DNA from: Chloroflexia bacterium
Lineage (GTDB): Bacteria > Chloroflexota > Chloroflexia > QHBQ01 > JADMIH01
Direction: 5' to 3'
DNA: 32,494 nucleotides
NCBI GenBank assembly: GCA_025927935.1
Contig: JAICKM010000005.1
Span: 1-32,494 of the forward strand
A program made the position numbers and the translations under genes. Each line of letters begins with the position of its first letter. The stretch's first letter is position 1. The notes below the pieces were generated by a model. That model was not told where the DNA came from. It did not search any database and saw only the letters and a list, made by a program, of their open reading frames with translations. This document shows positions 30,036-32,494 of the stretch, in pieces.

Positions 30036-32494
30036 GTGGCATTGTATATAGAGGTAGCGGTCGACCGCCCGCGCCCGGCGGGCGCGACTGCGGAAGGCGA
30101 CCTGGGCCTCATCCTCAGCTACCGCATTCCCCCGGAAATGGATGTCCGCCCCGGCCACCTGGTGCTGGTGCCCCTTGGCGGGCGCGTGACCCAGGGCATC
30201 GCCGTCGCGACCACGGATACCGCCGCCGTCGCCGCGGACAAAATCCTCGAACTCTTGCGCCTGGTCGATCCCGATCCGGTGCTGACGCCCGACCAACTCG
30301 AACTGGGCCGCTGGATCGCGGGCTACTACCGCTGTTCGCTCTACGCCGCCCTGGCCTTGATGTTGCCGCCCGGCGTGAGCAGCCAGGAAGTGGTCACGTT
30401 GCACCTGGTGCCCGGTGGGCGGGAGCGCGCGGGTGCCGCCCGGTTGACCGCCCGGCAGGCGCGGGTGCTCGATCTGCTGGCACAAGGGGGCGGAGTCTTG
30501 CCCGCTGAGCAGGTGCGCCGCCGCATGGACGGCGGCGATCTCAACGCGGTGGCGCGCCAACTGGAGAAGCGTGGCCTCGTCGAGCGGCGCTCGTCGCTGG
30601 TCCGTCCGCGGGTGGGGCCGCGCCATGAGTTGTTCGTCCGCCTGGTGGCCCCGGCCTCAGACGGCACGGCGCCCCGGTTGGGCGCCGTGCAGAGTGCCGC
30701 CCTCGATTGGCTGGCCGCGCCGCCCGCAACCGGGAGCAACGGCGCCGCGACCGACGACGGCTGGCGCGCGGCCCGCGCGCTCTACCGCGCGGTAGACGGC
30801 GCGGCCCGCGGCACACTGACCCGGCTGGCCGAGCATGGCCTGATCACGCTCGAAGAGCGGGTGGTCTGGCGTGATCCGCTGGCCGGGGTGCGCCCGCCCC
30901 CGTATGCGCCGCTGCTGCTGACCGGGCGCCAGGGCCAGGTCTGGGACGCGCTGGCCGGGGCGCTGGAAGGCCGGCGCGCCCGCAGTCCCGGCGCGCCCGC
31001 CGCGTCGTACCTGCTGCATGGCGTGACCGGCAGCGGCAAGACGGAGATCTACCTGCGCGCGCTGGGCCTGGCCTTGCGTCTGGGTATGCAGGCTATCGTC
31101 CTGGTGCCGGAGATCGCGCTGACCCCGCAGACCATGCACCGCTTCGCCGGGCGCTTTCCAGGCCGCGTGGCCCTGCTCCACTCGCGCCTGGGCGCGGGCG
31201 AGCGCTACGATCAGTGGCGCCAGATCCGCGACGGCGGCTTTGATGTCGTCGTCGGGTCGCGCTCTGCCATCTTCGCGCCGCTGCCGCGCCTGGGGCTGAT
31301 TATCCTCGACGAGGAGCACGAGTGGTCGTATAAGCAGGACAGCTACCCCTACTATCACACGCGCGAAGTAGCGCTCAAGCGAGCCGCGCTCACCGGGTCG
31401 GTCGTCGTGCTCGGCAGCGCCACCCCCGATGTGGGGACCTACCACCGCGCCACGCGCCCGGCAGTCACCCCCGATCCGGTGCCCGGCGTGCAGTGGCATT
31501 TGCTCAGCCTTCCCGCCCGTGTTGGCCTGGGACGCGGCCCCGACGGCGGCGAAGTGACGACCGAACTGCCGATGCCGCCCGTGCGCGTGGTCGATATGCG
31601 CCAGGAGCTACGCGGCGGCAATCGCTCGATCTTCAGCATGGCGCTCCAGCAGGCGCTGGCGGCCACGCTGCGCGCGGGCGAACAGACCATCCTCTTCCTT
31701 AACCGGCGGGGCAGTCGCACCTTTATCCTGTGCCGGGCCTGCGGCTATGTGCCGACCTGCCCGCAATGCGACATCCCGCTGGTTTACCACGCCGACATCG
31801 ACCTGCTGCTCTGCCACCGCTGCGACCTGCACAAGCGCGAGCCGCATCCCTGCCCTCGCTGCGGCTCGCCCAGCATCAAGCGCTTCGGGGCGGGCACTCA
31901 GCGGGTCGAGGAGGAGATGCGCCACCTGTTCCCGGATGCGCGCGTGCTGCGCTGGGACCGCGACACCGCCGCGCGCAAGGGCGCTCACGACGATCTGCTC
32001 GGCGCCTTCGTCCGCCAGGAGGCCGATGTGCTAGTCGGCACGCAGATGATCGCCAAGGGCCTCGATCTGCCGCTGGTGACGCTCGTCGGCGTGATCAGCG
32101 CCGACACAGGTCTGCACCTGCCCGACTTTCGCGCGGGGGAGCGCACGTTCCAACTGCTGACCCAGGTGGCCGGGCGGGCCGGGCGGCGCACAGCAGGCGG
32201 CCAGGTGATCGTCCAGACCTACAGCCCCGAACACTACGCCATCCAGGCGGCGGCCCGCCACGATTATCGCTCGTTCTACACCCAGGACATTCGCTTCCGC
32301 CTGGCCCACGAGTACCCGCCCTTCAGCCGCATGGCGAAACTGGTCTACAGCGCGTACTCCGAAGCCACCTGCCAGATCGAAGCCAACCGCATGGCCGGCG
32401 TAATCCTGGACCTGGCCGCCGGGCTGGCAGACGCGATCGAGGTGCTTGGCCCGGCGCCCTCGTTCATGCACAAGCTGCGCAACCGCTACCGCTG
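30036..32494 (+). CDS. priA: Primosomal protein N' (replication restart helicase PriA), 3' end missing
   Basis: 819 codons are present and the frame is open at the window edge. PriA reloads the replicative helicase at stalled forks. N-terminal DNA-binding part (LYIEVAVDRP, then VRPGHLVLVPLGGR); helicase with Walker A GVTGSGKTEIY (329-339) and DEEH (425-428); eight zinc-binding Cys starting with CRACG at 566 and ending with CPRCG; then GAGTQRVEEE, GTQMIAKGLDLP and QVAGRAGR in the second helicase lobe. The start is GTG 30036, giving MALYIEV as in relatives; ATG 30021 in frame is possible but has no ribosome site. Only the last few dozen residues should be missing. Confidence 0.93.
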   Translation, partial: MALYIEVAVDRPRPAGATAEGDLGLILSYRIPPEMDVRPGHLVLVPLGGRVTQGIAVATTDTAAVAADKILELLRLVDPDPVLTPDQLELGRWIAGYYRCSLYAALALMLPPGVSSQEVVTLHLVPGGRERAGAARLTARQARVLDLLAQGGGVLPAEQVRRRMDGGDLNAVARQLEKRGLVERRSSLVRPRVGPRHELFVRLVAPASDGTAPRLGAVQSAALDWLAAPPATGSNGAATDDGWRAARALYRAVDGAARGTLTRLAEHGLITLEERVVWRDPLAGVRPPPYAPLLLTGRQGQVWDALAGALEGRRARSPGAPAASYLLHGVTGSGKTEIYLRALGLALRLGMQAIVLVPEIALTPQTMHRFAGRFPGRVALLHSRLGAGERYDQWRQIRDGGFDVVVGSRSAIFAPLPRLGLIILDEEHEWSYKQDSYPYYHTREVALKRAALTGSVVVLGSATPDVGTYHRATRPAVTPDPVPGVQWHLLSLPARVGLGRGPDGGEVTTELPMPPVRVVDMRQELRGGNRSIFSMALQQALAATLRAGEQTILFLNRRGSRTFILCRACGYVPTCPQCDIPLVYHADIDLLLCHRCDLHKREPHPCPRCGSPSIKRFGAGTQRVEEEMRHLFPDARVLRWDRDTAARKGAHDDLLGAFVRQEADVLVGTQMIAKGLDLPLVTLVGVISADTGLHLPDFRAGERTFQLLTQVAGRAGRRTAGGQVIVQTYSPEHYAIQAAARHDYRSFYTQDIRFRLAHEYPPFSRMAKLVYSAYSEATCQIEANRMAGVILDLAAGLADAIEVLGPAPSFMHKLRNRYR

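Overview
The window is high-GC bacterial DNA and most likely comes from a member of the Chloroflexota. The pointers are a surface protein whose S-layer homology (SLH) repeats carry GGPGEPC-type inserts, a membrane protein with a baseplate-J-like outer region, long Thr/Pro and Ala/Pro linkers, and a LarC, RlmN, YugP-type peptidase set. This placement is inference from protein style; there is no rRNA in the window. I saw no tRNA, rRNA, transposase, phage gene or CRISPR array.

Layout. 1-3339 (+): the end of a sugar ABC importer (two permeases) followed by a secreted Asp-box beta-propeller/SLH protein. 3405-6983 (-): a compact five-gene operon with a GntR/YtrA-type repressor, ABC ATPase, ABC-2 permease, a four-helix membrane protein and a RidA-like protein, all behind one good promoter. 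7173-7652 (+): an Hsp20. 7743-9173 (-): a GTPase with a DUF697-like tail and a small Cys-rich protein. 9795-12832 (+): cyanophycinase, then a GT39-like membrane glycosyltransferase whose mRNA is probably leaderless. 12845-13309: repeats and a strongly folded, unidentified RNA with its own terminator. 13269-16748 (-): an operon of YugP-type metallopeptidase, rlmN (with a large proline-rich insert) and larC, behind a promoter with a palindrome in its spacer. 16835-17413 (-): an isochorismatase-family hydrolase.

17704-26426 (+): the most unusual part. Two large proteins share an undescribed domain of about 85 residues. The first carries four copies, a very long Pro/Ala linker and a C-terminal winged helix. 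The second carries one copy, a linker, one membrane helix and a large outer region like baseplate-J-type proteins. alaS lies between them and ruvX follows. The arrangement suggests an envelope protein paired with a cytoplasmic DNA-binding partner through a shared domain; this is inference.

26738-28189 (+): an uncharacterised N-terminal region, possibly related to LuxI/GNAT enzymes, fused to a cyclic-nucleotide-binding domain. 28363-28581 (-): a very small transcription unit with a consensus promoter, a perfect Shine-Dalgarno sequence, a 13-codon reading frame, mutually exclusive pairings around the ribosome site and a strong terminator. 28578-29691 (-): two LysM proteins. 30036-end (+): priA, cut by the window edge. 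The LysM and priA promoters are divergent and share a -35 region.
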